NCBI RefSeq assembly: GCF_040686855.1
Contig: NZ_JBFBOG010000003.1
Span: 558,001 to 622,000 of the forward strand
Direction: 5' to 3'
Source: Leifsonia sp040686855
GTDB lineage: Bacteria; Actinomycetota; Actinomycetes; Actinomycetales; Microbacteriaceae
DNA length: 64,000 nucleotides
The position numbers were made by a program, and so were the translations under genes. Positions within the stretch are counted from its first letter, which is position 1. Every line of letters begins with the position of its first letter. Below the pieces are notes generated by a model. It was not told the origin of the DNA. It worked only from the letters and a program-made list of their open reading frames with translations, and searched no databases. Below are positions 26,703 through 34,409 of this stretch, piece by piece.

Positions 26703-28034
26703 GTGGAATCCGTGCTCCTGTTCGTGCTGGGCGTCGTCATCATCCTGATCGGCGTCGCCCTGTCGATCGCGCTGCATGAAGTCGGGCACCTGGTTCCCGC
26801 GAAGCTATTCGGCGTCAAGGTCACGCAGTACATGATCGGGTTCGGCAAGACGCTGTTCTCGTTCAAGAGGGGCGAGACCGAGTACGGCGTGAAGGCCATC
26901 CCGCTCGGCGGCTACATCTCGATGATCGGGATGTTCCCGCCCGGCAAGGACGGCGGCCGGGGTCGGAATGCCACCACCGGGTTCATGCAGCAGATGGTGC
27001 AGGACGCGCGCACGGCGAGCTCGGAGACCGTCGCGGTCGGCGAGGAGGAGCGCACCTTCTACCGCCTGCCGGTGTGGAAGCGCATCGTCATCATGTTCGG
27101 CGGCCCGTTCATGAACCTCGTGATCGGGGTCGTGCTGTTCGGCGTGCTGCTCATGGGATTCGGAGCGCCGCAGAGCTCGACCACCGTCGCGACGGTGAGC
27201 CAGTGCGTGCTGCCCGCAGGCAGCACCTCGCAGACGTGCCCGTCGGACGCGACCCAGGGACCTGCGGCCGCCGCAGGCCTCAAGCCCGGCGACACCATCG
27301 TCAGCATCGACGGGCAGAAGATCAGCAGCTGGGACCAGTCCACGGCGATCATCCGGAAGTCGGCCGGGCAGTCCCTCACCGTCGTTCTCAGCCGTGACGG
27401 CGAGCAGCGGACGGTGCAGCTCACCCCCGTGGTCAACAAGGTCGCGAAGACGGACGCGAACGGCGCCGTGGTCAAGAACGCCGCGGGCGGCATCGAGACG
27501 CTGACCGTCGGATTCGTCGGCATCGGTCCGGTGACCAAACTCGTTCCCCAGCCTCCGACGGCGGTGCTCCCGGCGGTCGGCGCCCAGACCGCCGCGGTGG
27601 CCAACGTCTTCGTGCACCTCCCGCAGCGGATGGTCGACGTGTGGAACGCGGCCTTCGGCTCCGCCGAGCGCGACCCGAACGGCCCGATCAGCGTCGTCGG
27701 CATCGGCCGCGCCGCCGGTGAGCTCACGGCGCTCGACGGCGTCCCGGTCGTGGACAAGGTCTACACGATGATCGGAATGCTCGCCTCGCTGAACATCGCG
27801 CTGTTCGTGTTCAACCTCGTCCCGCTGCTCCCACTCGACGGCGGTCACATCGCGGGGGCGCTGTGGGAGGGCTTCCGGCGCACGATAGCCAGGATCTTCC
27901 GCCGCCGCGACCCGGGTCCCGTGGACATGGCCAAGCTCATGCCGCTCACCTTCGCCGTGGTCATCGTGCTCGGCGGGATGAGCGTCCTGCTGATGTACGC
28001 GGACATCGTCAAGCCGGTCAACCTGTTCGGCTGA
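26703..28034 (+). CDS. rseP: Site-2 intramembrane metalloprotease (RseP/Rip1 family)
   Basis: 443 residues from GTG 26703. Zinc-binding HEVGH is at residues 25-29 in the first membrane helix, and the third ligand is Asp379 in PLLPLDGGH. A PDZ domain (about 180-270; GLKPGDTIVSIDGQKI) lies between membrane helices. The enzyme cuts membrane-embedded substrates such as anti-sigma factors after a first cleavage; in mycobacteria Rip1 is encoded at the same place between dxr and ispG. It has its own probable -10 (TACCCT) 6 nt before the start, so it need not depend on the dxr promoter. Confidence 0.95.
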   Translation: MESVLLFVLGVVIILIGVALSIALHEVGHLVPAKLFGVKVTQYMIGFGKTLFSFKRGETEYGVKAIPLGGYISMIGMFPPGKDGGRGRNATTGFMQQMVQDARTASSETVAVGEEERTFYRLPVWKRIVIMFGGPFMNLVIGVVLFGVLLMGFGAPQSSTTVATVSQCVLPAGSTSQTCPSDATQGPAAAAGLKPGDTIVSIDGQKISSWDQSTAIIRKSAGQSLTVVLSRDGEQRTVQLTPVVNKVAKTDANGAVVKNAAGGIETLTVGFVGIGPVTKLVPQPPTAVLPAVGAQTAAVANVFVHLPQRMVDVWNAAFGSAERDPNGPISVVGIGRAAGELTALDGVPVVDKVYTMIGMLASLNIALFVFNLVPLLPLDGGHIAGALWEGFRRTIARIFRRRDPGPVDMAKLMPLTFAVVIVLGGMSVLLMYADIVKPVNLFG

Positions 28035-28086
28035 CCGCCTTCCGGCCGCTTTCGGCCGCCATCCAGCCCGCTCCCACTCCGCTGCG

Positions 28087-28092
28087 TAGGAT
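28087..28092 (+). promoter_or_regulatory. -10 hexamer of ispG
   Basis: TAGGAT, 6 nt before GTG 28099; a leaderless arrangement. Confidence 0.5.
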
Positions 28093-28098
28093 GGGGAC

Positions 28099-29253
28099 GT
28101 GGCAGCAATCAATCTGGGGATGCCCAAGGTCCCCGAAACCCTCGCCCCTCGTCGCAAGTCCCGCCAGATCCGGGTGGGCAAAGTCCTGGTCGGCGGCGAC
28201 GCGCCGATCAGCGTCCAGTCGATGACCACGACGCCGACGACCAACATCAACGCCACGCTCCAGCAGATCGCCGAGTTGACGGCCTCCGGCTGCGACATCG
28301 TCCGCGTGGCCGTGCCGAGCCGCGACGACGCGGAGGCGCTGCCGATCATCGCCAAGAAGAGCCAGATCCCGGTGATCGCCGACATCCACTTCCAGCCGAA
28401 CTACGTCTACGCGGCGATCGACGCCGGGTGTGCGGCGGTCCGCGTCAACCCGGGCAACATCCGCAAGTTCGACGACCAGGTCGGCGAGATCGCCCGGCGC
28501 GCGAAGGAGGCGGGCGTCTCGCTCCGCATCGGCGTGAACGCCGGCTCGCTCGACCGCCGCCTGCTCGAGAAGTACGGCAAGGCGACCCCGGAGGCCCTGG
28601 TCGAGTCGGCCGTCTGGGAGGCGAGCCTGTTCGAGGAGCACGACTTCCACGACTTCAAGATCTCGGTCAAGCACAACGACCCGATCGTCATGGTGAAGGC
28701 GTACCGGATGCTCGCCGAGCGCGGCGACTGGCCGCTCCACCTCGGCGTCACCGAGGCGGGTCCGGCGTTCCAGGGCACGATCAAGTCGGCGACCGCGTTC
28801 GGCATCCTGCTCGGCGAGGGCATCGGCGACACCATCCGCGTCTCGCTGTCGGCCCCACCGGCCGAGGAGGTCAAGGTGGGCCTGCAGATCCTGCAGTCGC
28901 TCAACCTGCGCGAGCGCAAGCTCGAGATCGTCTCGTGCCCGAGCTGCGGCCGCGCCCAGGTCGATGTGTACTCGCTGGCCGACAGCGTGACCGAGGGCCT
29001 GCAGGGCATGAGCGTGCCGCTGCGCGTCGCGGTCATGGGCTGCGTCGTGAACGGTCCGGGCGAGGCCCGCGAGGCCGATCTCGGCGTCGCGAGCGGCAAC
29101 GGCAAGGGCCAGATCTTCGTCAAGGGCGAGGTCATCAAGACCGTGCCGGAGTCCGAGATCGTCCAGACCCTGATCGCCGAGGCGAACCGCCTGGCCGACG
29201 AGATGGGCGACCGCCCGTCCGGCGAGCCGAGTGTCACCGTCGGCGCGCACTGA
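28099..29253 (+). CDS. ispG: 4-hydroxy-3-methylbut-2-enyl diphosphate synthase (flavodoxin)
   Basis: 384 residues from GTG 28099. It is the penultimate MEP-pathway enzyme and reductively opens MEcPP to HMBPP. The N-terminal TIM barrel (VQSMTTTPTTN, ADIHFQPNY, RVNPGNI) and the C-terminal iron-sulfur domain are complete. The [4Fe-4S] ligands are Cys280, Cys283 (CPSCGR) and Cys315 (MGCVVNGPGE), with Glu322 as the fourth ligand. The length is normal for the short bacterial form. A strong terminator of family B follows the stop. Confidence 0.97.
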   Translation: MAAINLGMPKVPETLAPRRKSRQIRVGKVLVGGDAPISVQSMTTTPTTNINATLQQIAELTASGCDIVRVAVPSRDDAEALPIIAKKSQIPVIADIHFQPNYVYAAIDAGCAAVRVNPGNIRKFDDQVGEIARRAKEAGVSLRIGVNAGSLDRRLLEKYGKATPEALVESAVWEASLFEEHDFHDFKISVKHNDPIVMVKAYRMLAERGDWPLHLGVTEAGPAFQGTIKSATAFGILLGEGIGDTIRVSLSAPPAEEVKVGLQILQSLNLRERKLEIVSCPSCGRAQVDVYSLADSVTEGLQGMSVPLRVAVMGCVVNGPGEAREADLGVASGNGKGQIFVKGEVIKTVPESEIVQTLIAEANRLADEMGDRPSGEPSVTVGAH

Positions 29254-29265
29254 CGCGTCCGCCGT

Positions 29266-29318
29266 CCGAAACGGAGGAGGTCCGGCTGCCGCGGCGGCCG
29301 GACCTCCTCCGTTTTCGG
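29266..29318. terminator. Terminator-like hairpin after ispG (family B repeat)
   Basis: Arms 29266-29286 and 29297-29318 pair over about 21 bp with a single bulge; the arm begins CCGAAACGGAGGAGGTCCGG. The stretch GTTTTC at the end of arm 2 is only a weak U-tract. The element shares GAAACGGAGGAG with the repeat at 25317. Confidence 0.8.
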
Positions 29319-29352
29319 CGGTAGCCGGTTGCGACCGCGCTCGCGCGCTCAC

Positions 29353-29396
29353 AAGGGAGGAGTTCTGCCGCACCCGCCGGCCGAAGCTCCTCCCTT
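29353..29396. repeat. Family B inverted repeat between ispG and the RNB gene
   Basis: AAGGGAGGAG (from 29353) pairs with CTCCTCCCTTT (ending 29396) around an 18-22 nt loop. It is followed by CGACACGCCGTG (29403) and CTCCTCCGTTCCCG near 29429, pieces also found upstream of dxr. With the preceding hairpin it separates convergent ispG and the ribonuclease gene. Confidence 0.7.
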
Positions 29397-29441
29397 TCGC
29401 GTCGACACGCCGTGCGGCCGCGTGCGACTCCTCCGTTCCCG

Positions 29442-30872
29442 TCAGCCGACGGGCTCGAACGCGACCTTTCCCGTCGCGATGTCGGCGGCCGTGACGCGGA
29501 GCCGCACACGGTCGCCCGGGGCGACACCGTCGGCCCGCGGCGCGGACGCGCTCACGGCCGGGTCGTCCAGCTGGACCAGGACGGTGCCGTTGCGCACCGC
29601 CAGCACGGTCGCATCCAAGATGTCGCCGATCCGCGAGCTGAGCAGCGCCGCCTCCACCCGATCCACCGCGCCCGCATCGACCTGCGCGGCCAGCCGAGAG
29701 GACGCGCCCATGATGGAGGGGAGCTCGCCGAGCGAGTCGCGTGCCCACGCGGGAACCGGACGGCCGGCGCACAACGCCTCGCAGATCACGAGCGCCCACC
29801 GGTCCGCGAGGCGGCGCAGCGGCGCGGTGACGTGCGCGTAGGGCGCGGCGATCGCCGCCTGCTGCGGATCGGCGGGCGCGGTGCCGTCCATCACGACGTA
29901 GCCGGCACCGCGGAACAGCGCGGTGGCCGCCTGCAGCACGGCCGCCGCGCGCGGGTGGGCGGGGTCCAGTGTCCGCAGGTACTCGCCGTACGGCAGCCCC
30001 TCCTGCCACGGCAGCCCGAGAGCGACGGTCTGCGCGCGGAATCCGCGGAACGCCTCCTCGTCGGGAGCGGGCATGGTGCGCAGGATGCCGATGCGCGCGT
30101 CGAGCATCAGCCGGGCCGCAGCCATGCCGGTGAGCAGGGAGAGCTGTGCGTTCCAGTCCTCGACCGGGAGGGTGGCGCGGCGCTGTAGCGTGTAGGCGCC
30201 GTCGCGGACCACGATCTCCTCGTCGGGCGTGTTCAGGCTCGCGCCGCCGCGCTCGCGCTCACAGACGATGCGCGCCTCGCCGACCTCGCGGAGGAGTGCG
30301 AGCTCGGGTGGCGCGGTGCCGTCGTCGAGCGCCGACTGGGCCTCCTCGTAGCTCCACTGGCGTCGGGACCGGATGCGCGCCCGCGTCACCTCCGCCCGGG
30401 TCTCGTGACCGCTCGCGTCCAGGGCGATGTCCCACACGAACGCGCCGCGGACCACACCGGGCAGCAGGGACCCGGCGTCCTCGCCGATAGCGGCGGGGTG
30501 CAGCGGGACGCGACCATCCGGCGCGTAGATGGTCTGCCCGCGGCGTCGTGCCTCCGCATCCACGGCGCCGCCGGGAGCGACCAGGGCGGGGACGTCCGCG
30601 ATCGCGTAGCGGACCCGGAAGCCGTCGGCGCTGCGTTCCAGATGCATCGCCTGGTCGAGGTCGGTCGACCCGGCCGGGTCGATGGTCAGGAACGGCACGT
30701 CGGTGAGGTCCGTCTCCGGGAGCGGATGCCGTGCGGCGACAGCCCGCGCTTCCGCTTCCGCCTCCACGGGGAACGCGTCCGGCAGCTTCAACTCGCGGCG
30801 CAGGGCCTGGAGCGACGCGGCCAGGGGAGCGGCGGCGGGGGTCGGGGCGACGCGGGTCCGGCGGTCGGGCAT
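29442..30872 (-). CDS. RNB-domain 3'-5' exoribonuclease (RNase II family)
   Basis: 476 residues from ATG 30872, placed 6 nt after TAGGGT. The catalytic RNB domain (about 60-380) has the metal-binding block IDPAGSTDLDQA. Compared with the classical D-x5-D-x-D-D cluster, three aspartates are kept and the fourth is Gln, as I recall for other actinobacterial members. RRLADRW in the C-terminal half carries the conserved RNB Arg. The N-terminal cold-shock domains of classical RNase II are missing, so the protein is about 170 residues shorter than that enzyme, with a short C-terminal S1-like tail. It should degrade single-stranded RNA. Confidence 0.88.
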   Translation of the reverse strand: MPDRRTRVAPTPAAAPLAASLQALRRELKLPDAFPVEAEAEARAVAARHPLPETDLTDVPFLTIDPAGSTDLDQAMHLERSADGFRVRYAIADVPALVAPGGAVDAEARRRGQTIYAPDGRVPLHPAAIGEDAGSLLPGVVRGAFVWDIALDASGHETRAEVTRARIRSRRQWSYEEAQSALDDGTAPPELALLREVGEARIVCERERGGASLNTPDEEIVVRDGAYTLQRRATLPVEDWNAQLSLLTGMAAARLMLDARIGILRTMPAPDEEAFRGFRAQTVALGLPWQEGLPYGEYLRTLDPAHPRAAAVLQAATALFRGAGYVVMDGTAPADPQQAAIAAPYAHVTAPLRRLADRWALVICEALCAGRPVPAWARDSLGELPSIMGASSRLAAQVDAGAVDRVEAALLSSRIGDILDATVLAVRNGTVLVQLDDPAVSASAPRADGVAPGDRVRLRVTAADIATGKVAFEPVG

Positions 30873-30878
30873 GCCGCC

Positions 30879-30884
30879 ACCCTA
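30879..30884 (-). promoter_or_regulatory. -10 hexamer of the RNB ribonuclease gene
   Basis: TAGGGT on the minus strand, 6 nt before ATG 30872. The divergent proS -10 lies 44 bp away. Confidence 0.5.
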
Positions 30885-30927
30885 GCCCCGGGCGTCCGGC
30901 CCGCGGCGGCCGGCCCCGTCCTCCCCA

Positions 30928-30933
30928 TAAACT
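30928..30933 (+). promoter_or_regulatory. -10 hexamer of proS
   Basis: TAAACT, 6 nt before GTG 30940; supports this start over the TTG at 30937. Confidence 0.5.
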
Positions 30934-30939
30934 GGGTTG

Positions 30940-32706
30940 GTGCCTACACGCCTCAGCAACTACTTCCTCCGCACTCTCCGTGAAGACCCCTCCGACGCCG
31001 AGGTCACCAGCCACCGGCTGCTGGTCCGCGCCGGCTACATCCGCCGTCAGGCGCCGGGGATCTTCGCGTGGCTGCCGCTGGGGCTGCGCGTGAAGGAGAA
31101 GATCGAGCGCATCATCCGCGAGGAGATGGCGGCCGCAGGCGCGCACGAGGTGCACTTCCCCGCGCTGCTTCCGCGCGAGCCCTACGAGGCGACCGGCCGG
31201 TGGGAGGAGTACGGAGACGGTCTCTTCCGCCTGCAGGACCGCAAGGGCGCCGACTACCTGCTCGCGCCCACGCACGAGGAGGTCTTCACGCTGCTGGTGA
31301 AGGACCTCTACTCGTCGTACAAGGACCTGCCGCTGACGATCTTCCAGATCCAGGACAAGTACCGCGACGAGGCGCGTCCGCGCGCCGGCCTGCTGCGCGG
31401 CCGCGAGTTCACGATGAAGGACGCGTACTCGTTCGACGCGACCGACGAAGGCCTCGACGCGAGCTACATGGCGCAGCGCGACGCGTACGAGCGCATCTTC
31501 ACCCGGCTCGGCCTGTCGTACGTGATCGTGCAGGCCGACGCAGGCGCCATGGGCGGTTCGCGGTCGGAGGAGTTCCTGCACCCGACCCCCGTCGGCGAGG
31601 ACACCTTCGTGCGCTCGCCCGGCGGCTACGCGGCGAACGTCGAGGCGTTCACCACGACCGCGCCCCCGGCACGCTCCTACGAGAAGCTGACTCCGCAGGA
31701 GGTGCTGGACACGCCCGGCACCCCGACCATCCAGACACTCGTCGACCTGGCCAACGAGAAGCACCCGCGCCCCGACGGCCGTGCGTGGACCGCTGCCGAC
31801 ACCCTCAAGAACGTCGTGCTCGCGCTCACCCACCTGGACGGCACGCGCGAACTCGTCGTCGTCGGACTGCCCGGCGACCGCGAGGTCGACCTGAAGCGCG
31901 CCGAGGTGGCGTTCGCACCTGCCGAGGTGGACGCGGCGACCGACGACGACTTCCGCGCTCACCCGGGACTGGTCAAGGGCTACATCGGGCCCTGGTCGGC
32001 CGAGGGTCCTGTGCTCGGCGAGGAGTCGGCCACCGGCATACGCTACGTCGTCGACCCGCGCGTGGTCGACGGCTCGGGATGGATCACCGGCGCGAACGTC
32101 GACGGCAAGCACGTCTTCGGTCTGGTCGCCGGCCGCGACTTCTCGTGGGACGGGGTGGTCGAGGTCGCGGAGGTCAAGCCCGGCGACCCGGCACCCGACG
32201 GTTCCGGACCGGTGGAGCTCGCGCGCGGCATGGAGATCGGTCACGTCTTCCAGCTCGGCCGCAAGTACGCCGAGGCGCTGGGACTCAAGGTTCTGGACGA
32301 GAACGGCAAGCTGGTCACGGTCACCATGGGGTCGTACGGGATCGGCGTCACCCGAATCCTGGCGATCATCGCCGAGGAGAACAACGACGACCGCGGTCTG
32401 GTCTGGCCGGAGTCGGTCGCGCCGTTCGACGTGCACGTGGTCGCCACCGGGCGCGACGCGGCGGCGTACGAGCTGGCCGAGGAGGTCATCGCGCAGCTCG
32501 AGGACGCCCGTCTCGACGTGCTCTACGACGACCGCCCGAAGGTGTCGCCCGGCGTCAAGTTCGGCGACGCCGAGCTGATCGGCGTCCCGCGGGTGCTCGT
32601 CGTGGGCCGCGGCGCGGCGCAGGGCGAGGTCGAGCTGTGGAACCGCCGCACCGGCGACCGCCGCACGTTGCCGGTCGCCGAGGCCGTCGCGGAGCTCACC
32701 GCGTAG
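30940..32706 (+). CDS. proS: Prolyl-tRNA synthetase
   Basis: 588 residues from GTG 30940, chosen over TTG 30937 because of the spacing to TAAACT. It is a class II aminoacyl-tRNA synthetase of the bacterial type: motif 2 lies in LLRGREFTMKDAYSF, motif 3 in GSYGIGVTRILA, an inserted editing domain spans about 220-400, and an anticodon-binding domain forms the C-terminus (FDVHVVATG, LYDDRPKVSPGVKF). THEEVF belongs to the ATP site. It charges tRNA-Pro with proline. The length agrees with the bacterial form. Confidence 0.97.
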   Translation: MPTRLSNYFLRTLREDPSDAEVTSHRLLVRAGYIRRQAPGIFAWLPLGLRVKEKIERIIREEMAAAGAHEVHFPALLPREPYEATGRWEEYGDGLFRLQDRKGADYLLAPTHEEVFTLLVKDLYSSYKDLPLTIFQIQDKYRDEARPRAGLLRGREFTMKDAYSFDATDEGLDASYMAQRDAYERIFTRLGLSYVIVQADAGAMGGSRSEEFLHPTPVGEDTFVRSPGGYAANVEAFTTTAPPARSYEKLTPQEVLDTPGTPTIQTLVDLANEKHPRPDGRAWTAADTLKNVVLALTHLDGTRELVVVGLPGDREVDLKRAEVAFAPAEVDAATDDDFRAHPGLVKGYIGPWSAEGPVLGEESATGIRYVVDPRVVDGSGWITGANVDGKHVFGLVAGRDFSWDGVVEVAEVKPGDPAPDGSGPVELARGMEIGHVFQLGRKYAEALGLKVLDENGKLVTVTMGSYGIGVTRILAIIAEENNDDRGLVWPESVAPFDVHVVATGRDAAAYELAEEVIAQLEDARLDVLYDDRPKVSPGVKFGDAELIGVPRVLVVGRGAAQGEVELWNRRTGDRRTLPVAEAVAELTA

Positions 32707-32762
32707 CCCGACACCGTGCTTAGGGTCGCCGAACCTTGCTGGCGGCCGGTGCGACGGCTTCC

Positions 32763-32768
32763 TAGGCT
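32763..32768 (+). promoter_or_regulatory. -10 hexamer of the VIT-family gene
   Basis: TAGGCT, 7 nt before ATG 32776. Confidence 0.5.
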
Positions 32769-32775
32769 GGGCGGC

Positions 32776-33510
32776 ATGAGCGAGATGGCAGAGGGCGCAA
32801 GCAACGGCGCCCACGCGGACGAGCCGCACCGCGCCGGGCTGGCGCAGCGCCTCAACTGGCTGCGCGCGGGCGTGCTCGGCGCGAATGACGGCATCGTGTC
32901 GGTCGCGGCGGTCGTCGTCGGTGTGGCGGGCGCGACGACGTCCGTCCCGGCGATCGTGACAGCCGGTCTCGCCGCCCTCGTCGGCGGCGCGATCTCGATG
33001 GCGCTGGGCGAGTACGTGTCGGTGAGCAGCCAGCGCGACAGCGAGCGGTCGCTGATCGCGAAGGAGAAGCGCGAACTGGCCGAGATGCCGGAGGAGGAGC
33101 TGGAAGAGCTCACCGGTCTGTACGAGGCGAAGGGCCTGTCGCCCGCGACGGCACGCCAGGTGGCGATCGAGCTCACCGAGCACGACGCGCTCTCGGCTCA
33201 CCTCTCGGCCGAGCTCGGGATCGACCAGGACGACGTCGTCAGCCCGTGGCACGCGGCGATCGCGTCGGCGGTCGCGTTCACGTGCGGCGCGGTCCTCCCG
33301 ATGCTGACGATCCTGCTGCCGGAGGCGGTGCGCATCCCCGTCACGTTCGTGGCGGTGCTCCTCGCGCTCGCGATCACCGGGTACATCGCCGCGTGGATCG
33401 GCGGCAGCTCCCGTGGGCGCGCCATGATCCGCGTGGTCGTCGGCGGCGCGCTGGCCCTCGCGGCGACGTTCCTGGTGGGGTCGCTCCTCGGAACGTCCGT
33501 CGCCGGGTAG
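32776..33510 (+). CDS. VIT1/CCC1 family Fe2+/Mn2+ transporter
   Basis: 244 residues from ATG 32776, 7 nt after TAGGCT. The first membrane segment has the family signature LRAGVLGANDGIVSVAAVVV, followed by ALGEYVSVSSQRDSE at the end of the second. Then come a Glu-rich metal-binding helical stretch (about 90-150; EMPEEELEEL) and three C-terminal membrane helices. The family moves Fe2+ or Mn2+ out of the cytoplasm, usually against protons. A longer relative with an added ferritin-like domain is encoded at 44650-45738. Confidence 0.92.
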   Translation: MSEMAEGASNGAHADEPHRAGLAQRLNWLRAGVLGANDGIVSVAAVVVGVAGATTSVPAIVTAGLAALVGGAISMALGEYVSVSSQRDSERSLIAKEKRELAEMPEEELEELTGLYEAKGLSPATARQVAIELTEHDALSAHLSAELGIDQDDVVSPWHAAIASAVAFTCGAVLPMLTILLPEAVRIPVTFVAVLLALAITGYIAAWIGGSSRGRAMIRVVVGGALALAATFLVGSLLGTSVAG

Positions 33511-33555
33511 CGTACGAGCAACGGCGCATCGGCGCCCGAGAGGAGAGTCCCGGCC

Positions 33556-34386
33556 GTGGTGGATGCGGAGAACACGATCGACACGACGCCCGCTCCCTCC
33601 GAGCACGCGATGCGCGACAAGGCGGGGATCGTCCACGACTGGCTGCCGCGCTACACCGGGACTCCCGTCGAGGAGTTCGGCGAGTACATCCTGCTGACGA
33701 ACTTCGCCGACTACGTGCAGCGCTTCGCCGAGTGGTACGAGACGGACGTGCGCGGACTCGACCGGTCGATGCCCAACGCGACCGCGGACGGCATCACGAT
33801 GATCGACTTCGGCATGGGCAGCCCGAACGCGGCGACGGTGATGGACCTGCTGTCGGCGGTGTGCCCCAAGGCGGCGCTCTTCCTCGGCAAGTGCGGCGGG
33901 ATCAAGCCGAAGAGCCGGGTCGGCGACCTGGTTCTGCCGATCGCGGCGATCCGGGGAGAGGGCACGTCGAACGACTACCTGCCTCCCGAGGTGCCCGCGC
34001 TGCCGGCGTTCCAGCTGCAGCGTGCCGTGTCGTCGACGATCCGTGACTTCAAACAGGACTACTGGACCGGTACCGTCTACACGACCAACCGGCGTGTGTG
34101 GGAGCACGACGACACGTTCAAGGACTACCTGCGCCGGACGCGCTGCATGGCGGTTGACATGGAGACGGCGACGGTGTTCGCCGCCGGGTTCGCCAACCGC
34201 ATCCCGAGCGGCGCGCTGCTGCTGGTGTCGGACCAGCCGATGACGCCCGAGGGCGTGAAAACGTCCGAGAGCGACGCCGGGGTCACCCGCGACTACGTCG
34301 AGCGGCACATCCGGATCGGGGTGGAGGCGCTGCGGCTGGTTCGCCGCAACGGCCGCAGCGTGCGGCATCTGCGCTTCGACGAGTAG
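33556..34386 (+). CDS. amn: AMP nucleosidase
   Basis: 276 residues from GTG 33556, with GAGAGGAGAG at 33539-33548 as ribosome site. The nucleoside phosphorylase fold is seen in FGMGSPNAATVMDL, LFLGKCGGIKPKSRVGDLVL and CMAVDMETATVFAAGF, where the Glu of DMETA binds ribose. The enzyme splits AMP into adenine and ribose 5-phosphate and so tunes adenylate pools. It is the short form lacking the N-terminal regulatory domain of the E. coli enzyme (484 residues). The length is typical of this form. Confidence 0.9.
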   Translation: MVDAENTIDTTPAPSEHAMRDKAGIVHDWLPRYTGTPVEEFGEYILLTNFADYVQRFAEWYETDVRGLDRSMPNATADGITMIDFGMGSPNAATVMDLLSAVCPKAALFLGKCGGIKPKSRVGDLVLPIAAIRGEGTSNDYLPPEVPALPAFQLQRAVSSTIRDFKQDYWTGTVYTTNRRVWEHDDTFKDYLRRTRCMAVDMETATVFAAGFANRIPSGALLLVSDQPMTPEGVKTSESDAGVTRDYVERHIRIGVEALRLVRRNGRSVRHLRFDE

Positions 34387-34409
34387 CGCTCGGCGCCGGA
34401 CGTCGCTCT

